From UBA11612 sp964475755 (lineage in GTDB: Bacteria > Pseudomonadota > Alphaproteobacteria > Rhodospirillales > Rhodospirillaceae), in contig CAYYXR010000001.1 of the NCBI GenBank assembly GCA_964475755.1, forward strand, positions 1-64,000: DNA of 64,000 nucleotides. Direction: 5' to 3'. Both the position numbers and the translations under genes were made by a program. Shown one piece after another: positions 34,599 to 45,455 of this stretch. The notes beneath the pieces are model-generated. The model did no database searches. It had not been told where the DNA came from and saw nothing but the letters and a program-made list of their open reading frames with translations. Within the stretch, counting starts at the first letter, position 1, and each line of letters opens with the position of its first letter.

Positions 34599-35444
34599 TC
34601 AAGTGGGTGCAAAAACCGGGCGGTATTTGCGCCCGCGGTACTTCACGACCAGCCACAGGATCTTGATCACGAGCTTGGCGGCAAGCCCATCGTGCGAAAG
34701 GCCGGCGGCCTGGGCGAACATATGTCCGGCCCGGCGCGTATGACGCGCCTGATAGAACCCAAATACACGTTCACTGTAAGCCTTGTTTGCAGTCGCTCGA
34801 TTGTAGGGTTCCGACTTCACATTTGCCGCGTGGAACGCAGACGCAATTTCATCGTCGTCAGCTTCGCGAAAACGGGTCAAGGCAACCTTTAGTCTGCGCC
34901 AGCGATGCCGCAGATTGCTTTCACCGCTCCGGGCCGCATATCTCTGCATGTGGTCGAAGAATAATTTGTAGTGGCGAAACTCATCGGCAGCGATGTTCTT
35001 GCAAATCTGCCTCAGAACGGGTTCATCCACCCCATCGCGGAGCGCTGAGTAAAAGGAGCTTGTTCCGGTCTCGACGACACAGCGAGCGCACAACTCACCT
35101 TCTTGCGACCCGCGCACGGACTCGGTTGCATCCAGCGGAAGCCGGTACATGTCCAGGAACTTCGCGAAGGACGCGTCAAAATCGAATTCCGGGTCGGCAA
35201 GCGACGCCCATTTGCCGAGAGCCATGCCGTGCTGCTCTTCCTCGGCAGCCCACGCGCGCGCAACTTCGCAAAATTCAGGGTCGTCGCGGAAAACGTTGCA
35301 TAGGTATCTGCCGTAGTCGGCCCCATTGCGCTCGACCATGGACACGGTCTTGATGACCTGGAGAAGATCCTTCGACACTTTTGACGGGTCAAATTTCGAC
35401 CACTCAACGTCGTCCAAGGTCCAATGTCTATTCCACTCAGTCAT
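34599..35444 (-). CDS. Ferritin-like diiron protein (acyl-ACP desaturase-like)
   Basis: This is a 281-residue, mostly helical protein. The full set of carboxylate-bridged diiron ligands is visible: Glu in SMVERNGADYG, Glu and His in AAEEEQHGMA, Glu in CVVETGTSSF, and Glu and His in AADEFRHYKL. The E-ExxH-E-ExxH order is that of the ferritin/desaturase superfamily. A basic C-terminal region (KYRGRKYRPVFAP) follows. It could be a desaturase, oxidase or iron-handling protein; the reaction cannot be assigned. It is a monocistronic minus-strand gene downstream of the atp operon terminator. Confidence 0.82.
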   Translation of the reverse strand: MTEWNRHWTLDDVEWSKFDPSKVSKDLLQVIKTVSMVERNGADYGRYLCNVFRDDPEFCEVARAWAAEEEQHGMALGKWASLADPEFDFDASFAKFLDMYRLPLDATESVRGSQEGELCARCVVETGTSSFYSALRDGVDEPVLRQICKNIAADEFRHYKLFFDHMQRYAARSGESNLRHRWRRLKVALTRFREADDDEIASAFHAANVKSEPYNRATANKAYSERVFGFYQARHTRRAGHMFAQAAGLSHDGLAAKLVIKILWLVVKYRGRKYRPVFAPT

Positions 35445-35531
35445 ACCGCTATCAAAGCCTTGAATTTATTGAGGAGCCGTATACCGCAATTCAACTCCGT
35501 CACAAAACGGTCATGTGCCGCACATGTGCAA

Positions 35532-35564
35532 TTAAAAAGGGCCGCGCCCAACGGCACGGCCCTT
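35532..35564 (-). terminator. Rho-independent terminator of the atpHAGDC operon
   Basis: Read on the minus strand, a GC-rich stem AAGGGCCG/CGGCCCTT is followed by a run of five T and more A/T. It starts 22 bases after the atpC stop and separates the ATP synthase operon from the ferritin-like gene. Confidence 0.8.
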
Positions 35565-35585
35565 AAAATTGCTCCGTATCGGGCT

Positions 35586-35990
35586 TTAAGCGCCGATTTC
35601 GCGCGCAATGGTTTCCGCGGTAGCAATAGCCGCAGCGGCGTGCTTTTTGGCATCTTCATCGAGCGCTTCGGCCAACGCACTTTTGGCCTTGGCCAAACGA
35701 TCGGCGGCATATTCCTTGGTCGCCTGATCACCGGGAATGGCATCATCGACCAGCACCGTACACGTTGTTCTGGTGACCTCCGCAAATCCGCCGGTCACTA
35801 AATAGCGCTCGGCGATTTCTCCGCCCTTGTACACGTCGATAAACCCGGGCCGCAGAGTGGACAAGGTCGGCGCGTGCAAGGGAAGCACGCCAAAGGCACC
35901 TTCGCTGCCGGGCACGACGACCATTTCCACCGGCTCCGAAACCAGGAGCTTTGCCGGGGAAACCAATTCGAATTCGAGCGTTTCAGCCAT
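35586..35990 (-). CDS. atpC: F1 ATP synthase subunit epsilon
   Basis: This 134-residue central-stalk subunit couples rotation and inhibits ATP hydrolysis. The N-terminal beta sandwich (LEFELVSPAKLLVSEPVEMV, PGSEGAFGVLPLHAP) and a helical C-terminal region rich in Ala and Lys match the family. It is the last gene of the atpHAGDC operon, 31 bases after atpD, followed by a terminator. Confidence 0.97.
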   Translation of the reverse strand: MAETLEFELVSPAKLLVSEPVEMVVVPGSEGAFGVLPLHAPTLSTLRPGFIDVYKGGEIAERYLVTGGFAEVTRTTCTVLVDDAIPGDQATKEYAADRLAKAKSALAEALDEDAKKHAAAAIATAETIAREIGA

Positions 35991-36021
35991 GCTGCTGTCC
36001 TATCGCTGCAGGTAAGCGGCC

Positions 36022-37443
36022 TTAGGCCGCCGCCGCCAGCTTCTTGCCCTTCTCGACCGCCTGTTCGATGGAGCCGACCATGTAGAATGCCTGCTCCGGC
36101 AGGTGATCGTACTCACCGGCGACGATGCCCTTAAAGCTCTTGATGGTATCGTCGAGTTGCACGAACACGCCGGGGCTGCCCGTAAACACTTCGGCCACGT
36201 GGAACGGCTGGGACAAGAAACGCTGAATTTTACGCGCGCGGGCGACAGTGAGTTTGTCTTCTTCAGACAGTTCATCCATGCCCAGGATGGCGATGATGTC
36301 CTGCAGCGACTTGTAGGTCTGCAGAATACGCTGCACGTCGCGGGCCACCTGATAGTGCTCTTCACCCACCACGAGCGGATCAAGCGCGCGCGAGGTTGAG
36401 TCGAGCGGGTCCACGGCCGGGTAAATGCCCAGCTCGGCAATGGAGCGCGACAACACGGTGGTCGCATCCAAGTGCGCAAACGATGTGGCGGGCGCGGGGT
36501 CGGTCAAGTCGTCGGCAGGCACGTAAATGGCCTGAACGGACGTAATGGAACCCTTCTTGGTCGAAGTGATGCGCTCTTGCAGAGCGCCCATGTCTGTCGC
36601 CAGGGTCGGCTGATAACCCACCGCCGAAGGAATGCGGCCCAAGAGCGCGGACACTTCAGAACCGGCCTGGGTGAAACGGAAGATGTTGTCCACGAAGAAC
36701 AACACGTCCTTGCCTTCGGCATCGCGGAAGTACTCGGCCTGCGTCAGACCGGACAGCGCAACACGGGCGCGGGCGCCCGGCGGCTCGTTCATCTGGCCAT
36801 ACACCAGCGCCACGCGGCTGTTGTTGCCCTTCAGGTCGATAATCCCGGACTCGATCATTTCGTGATAGAGGTCGTTCCCTTCGCGGGTACGTTCGCCCAC
36901 GCCGGCAAACACCGAATACCCGCCGTGACCTTTGGCGATGTTGTTAATCAGCTCCTGAATGAGCACGGTCTTGCCCACACCGGCGCCGCCGAACAGACCG
37001 ATCTTGCCGCCCTTGGAGTAAGGCGCGAGCAGATCCACCACCTTGATGCCGGTCACGAGAATTTCCACTTCGGTGGACTGTTCTACGAAGTCCGGAGCCG
37101 GACGGTGGATCGGATAAAATTCCTTGGCATCAACTTCGCCGCGCTCGTCCACCGGCTCTCCGACCACATTCATAATGCGGCCCAAAGTTCCGGGGCCGAC
37201 AGGCATACGGATCGGATTACCTGTGTCCGTTGCTTCCTGGCCGCGCACCAAGCCTTCCGTTGCATCCATCGCGATACAACGCACCGTGGATTCACCGATA
37301 TGTTGCGCCACCTCAAGCACCAGGCGCTTGCCGTTATTATCCACTTCCAGCGAATTCAGAATGTTGGGCATATCACCGTCGAACTTCACGTCCACGACCG
37401 CGCCCAACACCTGCGTAATGGTGCCCACGTTGTTCTTCGCCAT
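36022..37443 (-). CDS. atpD: F1 ATP synthase subunit beta
   Basis: This 473-residue catalytic subunit has P-loop GGAGVGKTVLIQ (near residue 152), the catalytic Glu region VGERTREGNDLY, ALVYGQMNEPPGAR, FVDNIFRFTQAG and IYPAVDPLDS. All are intact and the length is normal. Six copies of alpha and beta form the F1 head. It lies between atpG (43-base gap) and atpC in the standard order. Confidence 0.99.
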   Translation of the reverse strand: MAKNNVGTITQVLGAVVDVKFDGDMPNILNSLEVDNNGKRLVLEVAQHIGESTVRCIAMDATEGLVRGQEATDTGNPIRMPVGPGTLGRIMNVVGEPVDERGEVDAKEFYPIHRPAPDFVEQSTEVEILVTGIKVVDLLAPYSKGGKIGLFGGAGVGKTVLIQELINNIAKGHGGYSVFAGVGERTREGNDLYHEMIESGIIDLKGNNSRVALVYGQMNEPPGARARVALSGLTQAEYFRDAEGKDVLFFVDNIFRFTQAGSEVSALLGRIPSAVGYQPTLATDMGALQERITSTKKGSITSVQAIYVPADDLTDPAPATSFAHLDATTVLSRSIAELGIYPAVDPLDSTSRALDPLVVGEEHYQVARDVQRILQTYKSLQDIIAILGMDELSEEDKLTVARARKIQRFLSQPFHVAEVFTGSPGVFVQLDDTIKSFKGIVAGEYDHLPEQAFYMVGSIEQAVEKGKKLAAAA

Positions 37444-37486
37444 TTCTCGCTCCTATCGCTTTTCGCGTTCCTTGCTTCGGGCCTAA

Positions 37487-38365
37487 TTAAACAGCTTCGG
37501 CGCCGGAAATAATTTCAATGAGTTCTTTGGTAATCTGAGCCTGACGTGTGCGGTTATATGTCAACTGCAGCTTATCGATCATGTCGCCCGCGTTACGGGT
37601 AGCCGAATCCATGGCCGTCATCTGCGCACCGAAGAACGAAGCGCCGTTCTCGAGCATGGCCCGGAAAATTTGCACGGACAAATTACGCGGCAGAAGTTCA
37701 GCCAAAATTTCCTGGTCGGACGGCTCGTAATCATACACCGACGAAGCGTCGTCATCGCCTTCGGTTTCAGGAACCGGGAAGGGAATGATCTGCTGGCGCG
37801 TAACTTCCTGAGACATGGCGGACTTGAAGCGTGCATAGACCATCGTCGCCACATCGAATTCACCGGCGGCAAACATCTCTGTGATTTTGGAAGCCACTTC
37901 TTGCGCTTCAACAAACTGAACGGTCTTGCGGCCAAATTCGGTGAACGTATCGCCAATTAAATGTTTAAAGTCGCGGCGCAGATTGTCGCGGCCCTTTTTG
38001 CCGACGCAGAGAATTTTAACCGTTTTCCCTTTGTCGAGCAGTTCGCGAACAAGATTGCGGCTGGACCGGATGATGTTCGAGTTAAAACCGCCGCACAGAC
38101 CGCGGTTCGCAGTCATCACAACAACCAAATGCACATCGTCATTGCCGGTGCCGGCAAGCATCGGCGGTGCCCCGGCCCGGCCCGCAGCCGCGCCGGCCAA
38201 ATTGCCTAGCATCCGCTCCATGCGCTCGGCATAAGGGCGCGCAGCTTCAGCGGCTTCCTGGGCACGGCGCAGCTTCGACGCCGCCACCATTTTCATGGCA
38301 GAGGTGATTTTTTTCGTCGACTGCACCGAAGTGATGCGGACGCGGAGTTCCTTAAGACTGGCCAT
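37487..38365 (-). CDS. atpG: F1 ATP synthase subunit gamma
   Basis: This 292-residue central-shaft subunit starts with MASLKELRVRITSVQSTKKI and ends with the signature TYNRTRQAQITKELIEIISGA, both forming the coiled-coil axle. A Rossmann-like middle domain contains MTANRGLCGGFN. Length is typical for alphaproteobacteria. It lies between atpA (31-base gap) and atpD. Confidence 0.98.
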   Translation of the reverse strand: MASLKELRVRITSVQSTKKITSAMKMVAASKLRRAQEAAEAARPYAERMERMLGNLAGAAAGRAGAPPMLAGTGNDDVHLVVVMTANRGLCGGFNSNIIRSSRNLVRELLDKGKTVKILCVGKKGRDNLRRDFKHLIGDTFTEFGRKTVQFVEAQEVASKITEMFAAGEFDVATMVYARFKSAMSQEVTRQQIIPFPVPETEGDDDASSVYDYEPSDQEILAELLPRNLSVQIFRAMLENGASFFGAQMTAMDSATRNAGDMIDKLQLTYNRTRQAQITKELIEIISGAEAV

Positions 38366-38396
38366 AGAGCTTGGAACCTAACCTAGCGTTTCAACC

Positions 38397-39928
<1,532 letters not shown>

Positions 39929-39929
<1 letters not shown>

Positions 39930-40489
39930 TATCCGACCCCTTTCATAGCGAGCTTCAGACGTTGCAATTTGGATTTAAGTGAACTGTCCACCATACGTGA
40001 GCCGACTTTCACAATCAGTCCGCCGAGGATGGTGGGATCGATTTTTGTCGCCACATCGACATTGCGGCCGATGGCTTTCTTCAGCGCGTCCACGAGCGAG
40101 GCGGTTTGCGCATCGCTCAGCGGCGCGGCGCTGGTGACATGTGCTGTTGCTTGGCCACGGCGTTCCGCCAGAATCGCGCGGAAGCCGGTGATCATACCAG
40201 GCAGCGCAAACAAACGGCGGTTGGCCGAAACCAGACCAAGAAATTTCAAGGTAAGAGGAGAGACCTGCGCTTTTTCAGCAATGGCCGAAATGCCTTTGCT
40301 TTGATCCGTGCGGGACAGAACCGGACTCTTGATGAAACGCCGGAAGTCATCGCTCTCGTCGATCATGTTTTGCAGACTGGAAAGATCGTCTGCCACGGCG
40401 TCGATCACGCCTTTTTCATCGGCTAGCTCATACAGCGCGGCTGCATACCGCGCGGCTATGTCGCCAACCCCTGCCGCGTCCGCTGACAC
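39929..40489 (-). CDS. atpH: F1 ATP synthase subunit delta
   Basis: This 186-residue peripheral-stalk subunit links F1 to the b-stalk of F0. It has an N-terminal helical domain (ARYAAALYELADEKGVIDAV), FLGLVSANRRLFALPGMI and the C-terminal signature DPTILGGLIVKVGSRMVDSS. It is the first gene of the operon; F0 genes (a, c, b) are not in this window, the usual split in alphaproteobacteria. A candidate promoter lies 150 bases upstream. Confidence 0.97.
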
Positions 40490-40639
40490 TTGTGACTTGC
40501 CCTTTAGAACAGAACCCTGGCATTGCCCCGCACCGGACCTGAAAGCCGCGGTTTTGAACTGCCCGGGAGCTAGTAACTAACCCACTGATTTTAAGCGATT
40601 TTTAGGCTTGGAAAAGCCGCCGCCGTGATCGCCGGCGGG

Positions 40640-40668
40640 TTGATACCATGCTGCCCAGGGCGTTGCAA
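40640..40668 (-). promoter_or_regulatory. Candidate promoter for the atpHAGDC operon
   Basis: On the minus strand TTGCAA (40668-40663) and TATCAA (40645-40640) are spaced by 17 bases in the 225-base gap between priA and atpH. A GC-rich hairpin (CCGCCG/CGGCGG) lies just downstream and would be in the leader. The -10 is a moderate match and the leader would be about 140 bases. Confidence 0.35.
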
Positions 40669-40714
40669 CACACTACAGACAAAGGTCCCTTGCAGAAAAT
40701 AGGGGGCTCGAAAA

Positions 40715-42961
40715 TCAGTAAAAACTATAGGGATCCACGTCGATCTGGACGCGCACCGAGGAGGGCAATTTGACCCGCGCCAGCCAGGCGGAAATCAAAG
40801 GCTGGGGCGCAATATCCCGCCGAGTCTTGAGGAGCAGCCTGTGGCGGTGACGCCCCCTCAGGAGGGCCATAAAGGCGGGGGCAGGCCCCAAGACCTCAAG
40901 ACCTTCTCCCCGGGGCGCAGCAGAGGCCAGTTGGCGCCCGGAAGCGGTGACAGCGGACTCATCGGACCCTGAGAGAATCAGGGCCGCCAGGCGCCCGAAC
41001 GGCGGCATGCCGAGCATCTCCCGAGTCTCGATCTCGTTGGCGATGAAAGTCTCGTCGTCGCCCGAGGCAAGGGCCTGCATGACCGGGTGCTTGGGATCAT
41101 GGGTCTGAAGCAGAACCTTGCCGGGCTTATCGGCACGCCCGGCCCGGCCTGCCACCTGGTGCAGAAGTTGATGGGTCCGCTCAGCGGCGCGCAGATCCCA
41201 GCCCGAAAGGCCGAGGTCGGCGTCGACCACGCCGACCAGAGTCAGGCCCGGAAAATGGTGACCTTTGGCAAGGACTTGGGTGCCCACCAGAATATCGATG
41301 CGCTTTTCGAGAATATCTTCAATGAGTTCTGCGACCGCCGAGGGACGGTCCAAAGTATCGCTGGCCACGGCGCGCACATTCGCATCCGGCCAGCGGGCCA
41401 TGGCTTCTTCCGCGACCCGTTCAATGCCGGGCCCGCAGGGCACAAAGGAATCAACAGCATCGCAGGATGGGCAGGCTTTGGGCGGCGGCGCACCGTAGCC
41501 GCAATGATGGCATTGCAGACGTTTGGTCAGGCGGTGCTCGACCAGCCAGGCGGAACATTGCGGGCAGTGGAGGCGGTGGCCGCATTTGCGGCACAAGGTG
41601 AGCGGGGCATAGCCGCGCCGGTTCAAAAACAGCAGCGCCTGCTCGCCCGCAGAAAGGGTTTCGCTGACGGCGTTGACGAGCGTCGGCGCAAGCCAGGCCC
41701 GGCCCCAGCGGCCCTTCTCCGGCGGATCGGCTTTCATGTCGATGAGCGAAATGGACGGCATTTGCGCCGCGCCGTAGCGCTCGGGCAGATGCACTTCGCC
41801 GTAGCGTTTGTTGCGGACATTCAACAGCGTTTCGAGTGAGGGCGTTGCGGTCGACAAAATAATCGGGATTTGCCCTTCACGGGCACGCACCACGGCCATG
41901 TCACGAGCATGGTAAATAACGCCGTCTTCTTGCTTGAACGCCCCGTCGTGTTCTTCGTCGACCACGATAAGGCCGAGGTTTTGGAACGGTAAAAACAGCG
42001 CCGAGCGCGCACCAATTACGATTTTGGCGTCCCCTTGCGCGGCCCCGAGCCACGTTTCACGCCGTGATTTGTAGTTTAAGTCCGAATGCCACACCGCGGG
42101 CGCGCCGCCGAAGCGGGCCGCAAAGCGCGCGATGCTTTGCTCAGTAAGAGCGATTTCCGGAACCAGGACAAGGACTTGCCGCCCCTGCCGCAAAGCTTCG
42201 GCCACCGCCTCCATATACACTTCGGTTTTGCCGGATCCGGTGACGCCGTCCAGTAAAGTGACGCTGAATGCACCGCCCACCCGTGCGCGTAGTTCACTCA
42301 CTGCACGGTTTTGCGCGTCATCCAGCACGGTTTTGGCGTGGTTTTGTTGCAATTCATCGAACGGTGAGGGCGCGGCGGTTTCGATAAGCTGCAAGACGCC
42401 GGATTCGACCATCGATCGAATCACCCCGGAGCTGACTCCGGCCTCCTCGGACAGCGCCGTCGCCGTCGCAAAAGATTTTTCTCCGATAGCCGACAAAACT
42501 TTTTCACGGGCCGGCGTGCGTTTCAAACTGCAGTCTTCGAAGGAACGGCCCGAGGCGACAATCGCGGTGACAGGTTTGGAAGCATAGCCGCGCCGGATCG
42601 GATTGATCGCCATGCGCAGGACAGCCCCGGCGGGTTGGACGGTGTAATTCGCAACCCAGTCGATAAATTTCAGGAGCACGTCCGGCAGCGGCGGGACGTC
42701 GAGTTTGTGAACGACCTCTTTGAGTTTTGACTCGGCCACATCACCGAGTCCGGGCCCCCACACCACGCCCACTTCAAAACGCCGCCCGATGGGCACTTCG
42801 ACCACATCGCCCGGCGCGAGCACGCACTCTTCAGGCACAAGGTAGTCGTAGGCCGTGCCCACGGGCAGCGGCAACAGAACCGCAACCCGCGCGCCTGTGG
42901 AAAACTCGGCGGACGCGACCTCGCCTGCGTTTATGCTAGCCGTGGATTGGGGAATGGGCAT
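40715..42961 (-). CDS. priA: Primosomal replication restart helicase PriA
   Basis: This 748-residue superfamily 2 helicase reloads the replisome at stalled forks. An N-terminal DNA-binding domain (ARVAVLLPLPVGTAYDYLVP) precedes Walker A GVTGSGKTEVYM (near 246) and the DEEH box VVDEEHDGAF (near 340). Eight Cys in the zinc-binding insert (CRKCGHRLHCPQC and later CHHCGYG, CPSC) follow. Helicase motif V-VI lies around LVGTQVLAKGHHFPGL and HQVAGRAGRADKPG. All catalytic elements are present. It is divergent from the transaldolase gene and stops about 225 bases before atpH. Confidence 0.97.
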   Translation of the reverse strand: MPIPQSTASINAGEVASAEFSTGARVAVLLPLPVGTAYDYLVPEECVLAPGDVVEVPIGRRFEVGVVWGPGLGDVAESKLKEVVHKLDVPPLPDVLLKFIDWVANYTVQPAGAVLRMAINPIRRGYASKPVTAIVASGRSFEDCSLKRTPAREKVLSAIGEKSFATATALSEEAGVSSGVIRSMVESGVLQLIETAAPSPFDELQQNHAKTVLDDAQNRAVSELRARVGGAFSVTLLDGVTGSGKTEVYMEAVAEALRQGRQVLVLVPEIALTEQSIARFAARFGGAPAVWHSDLNYKSRRETWLGAAQGDAKIVIGARSALFLPFQNLGLIVVDEEHDGAFKQEDGVIYHARDMAVVRAREGQIPIILSTATPSLETLLNVRNKRYGEVHLPERYGAAQMPSISLIDMKADPPEKGRWGRAWLAPTLVNAVSETLSAGEQALLFLNRRGYAPLTLCRKCGHRLHCPQCSAWLVEHRLTKRLQCHHCGYGAPPPKACPSCDAVDSFVPCGPGIERVAEEAMARWPDANVRAVASDTLDRPSAVAELIEDILEKRIDILVGTQVLAKGHHFPGLTLVGVVDADLGLSGWDLRAAERTHQLLHQVAGRAGRADKPGKVLLQTHDPKHPVMQALASGDDETFIANEIETREMLGMPPFGRLAALILSGSDESAVTASGRQLASAAPRGEGLEVLGPAPAFMALLRGRHRHRLLLKTRRDIAPQPLISAWLARVKLPSSVRVQIDVDPYSFY

Positions 42962-43059
42962 GGTCTACACTCTTTCCCAGCCACAGCACGGACGCAACAG
43001 CGCCGTGACTTTCGCGATCAAAGTTTAGACACCTCAATAGGCCGGGACCTCTACACACC

Positions 43060-43713
43060 ATGAAATTCTTTATCGACACCGCCGACATCAACGAGATCAA
43101 AGACCTTGCCGCGACCGGCATGGTGGACGGCGTCACCACTAATCCTTCGCTTGCGGCGAAGTCGGGCAAAAAGTTCGTCGATCTCGTTGCAGAAATTTGC
43201 GCGGTGGTACCGGGACCCGTCAGCGCCGAAGTGACTGCGCTCGATCACGAGACGATGATGAAAGAAGCCGCGGTGCTGCGAAAGATCGCCAAGAACGTCA
43301 CGATCAAAGTACCGCTGACGCCAGACGGCCTTAAAACGTGCAAGGCATTGTCGGATGACGGGGCAATGGTGAACGTGACCTTGTGCTTCTCGCCCGCCCA
43401 GGCCCTATTGGCCGCCAAGGCCGGCGCCAGCTTCATTTCACCCTTTGTCGGGCGCCTGGACGACATCGGATCGGATGGCATGGGCCTGATCGCGGAAATT
43501 GTTACAATTTACGAGAATTACGACTTCGACACCGAGGTCTTGGTGGCCTCGATTCGCAGCCCCATGCATGTTGTGGATGCGGCCAAGATGGGGGCCCATG
43601 TTTCAACCATGCCGCCGTCCACTTTACGCCAATTATTCAACCATCCGTTAACCGATAAGGGGCTAAAAGCATTTCTGGATGATTGGGCGAAAACCGGTCA
43701 GTCCATCCTTTAG
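43060..43713 (+). CDS. Transaldolase / fructose-6-phosphate aldolase (TalC/MipB type)
   Basis: This 217-residue TIM-barrel protein of the short transaldolase subfamily has KFFIDTADINEIKDLA, TNPSLAAKSGK, the Schiff-base Lys in NVTIKVPLTPDG (near residue 86), and SPFVGRLDDIG. The subfamily contains both transaldolases of the pentose phosphate pathway and fructose-6-phosphate aldolases, which cannot be separated here. The gene is divergent from priA and followed by the DUF484 gene after 27 bases. Confidence 0.93.
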   Translation: MKFFIDTADINEIKDLAATGMVDGVTTNPSLAAKSGKKFVDLVAEICAVVPGPVSAEVTALDHETMMKEAAVLRKIAKNVTIKVPLTPDGLKTCKALSDDGAMVNVTLCFSPAQALLAAKAGASFISPFVGRLDDIGSDGMGLIAEIVTIYENYDFDTEVLVASIRSPMHVVDAAKMGAHVSTMPPSTLRQLFNHPLTDKGLKAFLDDWAKTGQSIL

Positions 43714-43740
43714 TGGCATCGGGCCGGGGCTGGCCTCGCC

Positions 43741-44496
43741 ATGAAACGGAAACGGGGGCAAGGCGACATGGTTGACCATGTGAAATCCGGCGCACAACAG
43801 ACCGGCGGCGGGACGAAACCTGAACTGAGCGAAGCCGACGTGATCGCGTATTTGCGGCGCAATCCGCGCGTGCTGTTGGACAACTCCGACCTGCTTGCGG
43901 CCATCGCGCCCGATACCCGCTTTGAAACTGATACCGTTGTCGTAGACATGCAGCGTTTTGTCGTAGACCGGCTGCGCCGCCAGGTGGATGACTTGAAAGC
44001 GTCGAGCGATAGGCTCGTAAACACCACACGCTCTAATATGTCTCTTGTCGAACGCAGCATGGAATGCGCGCTGGCATTGATTTACGCGCGTGATTTCGAA
44101 GAGCTCGCACAGATCGTATTCGACGACCTGCCCGTGCATCTTGGCGTGGATGCCGTGTCGATTGCTTTTGAAAGCGACGAGATTCCCGTGGACGGCCGCT
44201 ATATGGTGCGCGCCCTTCCAAGAGGTACAGTCAACGGCCTTATTGGCGCGGACATGTCCACGCGAATCCGGCCGGAAGTCGAGGGCGAAGACTTTATATA
44301 CGGCAATCAAGCCGGACTTGTGCGCTCGGACGCGCTTGTTGCGCTGCCTGAGGGCGAAGGTCTTCCTGCCGGACTGTTTGCGGTGGGATGCCGTAATCCC
44401 GGCCACTTTGAAGATGGCCAGGGAACGGAACTGATTACCTTCCTCGGCCACGTGACCCGCTATGCCGTGGGGCGCTGGTGGTCGCTACAACTGTAA
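43741..44496 (+). CDS. DUF484 family protein (GAF-like)
   Basis: This 251-residue protein has the DUF484 N-terminal motif SEADVIAYLRRNPRVLLD (near residues 30-47), a helical linker and a GAF-like C-terminal domain ending at RYAVGRWW. ATG 43768 is an alternative start. DUF484 genes lie immediately upstream of xerC in many proteobacteria. Here the stop overlaps the xerC start by 19 bases, suggesting coupled expression; the function is unknown. Confidence 0.9.
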   Translation: MKRKRGQGDMVDHVKSGAQQTGGGTKPELSEADVIAYLRRNPRVLLDNSDLLAAIAPDTRFETDTVVVDMQRFVVDRLRRQVDDLKASSDRLVNTTRSNMSLVERSMECALALIYARDFEELAQIVFDDLPVHLGVDAVSIAFESDEIPVDGRYMVRALPRGTVNGLIGADMSTRIRPEVEGEDFIYGNQAGLVRSDALVALPEGEGLPAGLFAVGCRNPGHFEDGQGTELITFLGHVTRYAVGRWWSLQL

Positions 44497-45455
44497 AAGA
44501 TAAAACAATTCATTTTACCGCCCGGCACGATCTGCTGGCGGCGATCGAGGATTGGCGCCGCTGGCTTGAGTCCGAACGGCGCGCATCAACTCACACTGCT
44601 GACGCCTACGGCCGGGATCTCTCCGCGTTCCTGACATTTCTAACCGAGCACCTCGGCGGTGAAGCGGCGCTCAAAGATTTAGCGGCATTAAAGCCCGCCG
44701 ATTTTCGCAGCTACCTCGCGCACCGCGCCAACACCGGTGTTGCGCGCAGCTCCATCGCGCGCGGTATGTCTACGTTGCGCAACTTCTTCCGCTTTCTCGA
44801 GCGCAGTGATCTTGTGCACAACCCGGCGGTTAAAGCAGTCAAAACCCCGCGTCTGCCGAAGACCGTGCCCAAAGCGCTGGACGAAGACGAAGCCCTAGCG
44901 GCCATCGAAAGCGCCGGGGAGATGTATGATGAACCGTGGCTGGCCGCGAGAGACACGGCGCTGTTTCTGATGCTGTACGGCTGCGGCCTGCGGATCGGCG
45001 AGGCCTTATCGCTGACCTGCGGTGATAGTCCCAAAGGCGACACCTTGCGCGTTTTGGGTAAGGGCCAAAAAGAACGCATCGTTCCGGTTCTGCCCGTGGT
45101 GCGCGAAGCCATTACCGCCTACCGCAAGATTTGCCCGTTCGCCGCCGAACCTGATTCGCCCTTGTTCGTCGGAAAGCGTGGGAAGGTTTTGAATCCCGGT
45201 GTGGTGCAGCGGCAGGTGCGGCGCTTGCGCGCACTGCTCGGGCTTTCCGAAACCGCAACACCTCATGCGTTGCGGCATAGCTTTGCCACCCATCTGCTGG
45301 CCAAAGGCGGCGACCTTCGCACCATCCAGGAATTACTGGGGCATGCGTCGTTATCTACGACGCAGAGGTACACAGTTGTTGATGCAGCACGGCTGGCGAA
45401 GGTGTATGACGCCGCGCATCCGCGGGCCAAATCAAACTCAGTCAGTTCGATTTAA
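44478..45455 (+). CDS. xerC: Tyrosine recombinase XerC
   Basis: XerC acts with XerD to resolve chromosome dimers at dif. The 325-residue protein has an N-terminal SAM-like DNA-binding domain (ERRASTHTADAYGRDL) and a catalytic domain. That domain has Arg in YGCGLRIGEALSL (near residue 172), Lys in GKGQKER, HxxR in TPHALRHSFATHLL (near 266), and the nucleophile Tyr in HASLSTTQRYTVV (near 300). The start is GTG 44478, inside the DUF484 gene. It ends with a 14-base overlap with the facing DUF4870-like gene. XerC over a phage integrase is supported by length and the DUF484 neighbour. Confidence 0.94.
   Translation: MVATTVKDKTIHFTARHDLLAAIEDWRRWLESERRASTHTADAYGRDLSAFLTFLTEHLGGEAALKDLAALKPADFRSYLAHRANTGVARSSIARGMSTLRNFFRFLERSDLVHNPAVKAVKTPRLPKTVPKALDEDEALAAIESAGEMYDEPWLAARDTALFLMLYGCGLRIGEALSLTCGDSPKGDTLRVLGKGQKERIVPVLPVVREAITAYRKICPFAAEPDSPLFVGKRGKVLNPGVVQRQVRRLRALLGLSETATPHALRHSFATHLLAKGGDLRTIQELLGHASLSTTQRYTVVDAARLAKVYDAAHPRAKSNSVSSI

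Noticed and set aside
36472..37512. A 346-codon open frame opposite atpD
   Set aside because: atpD is certain; the antisense translation is His/Arg-rich with no domain, a compositional shadow.
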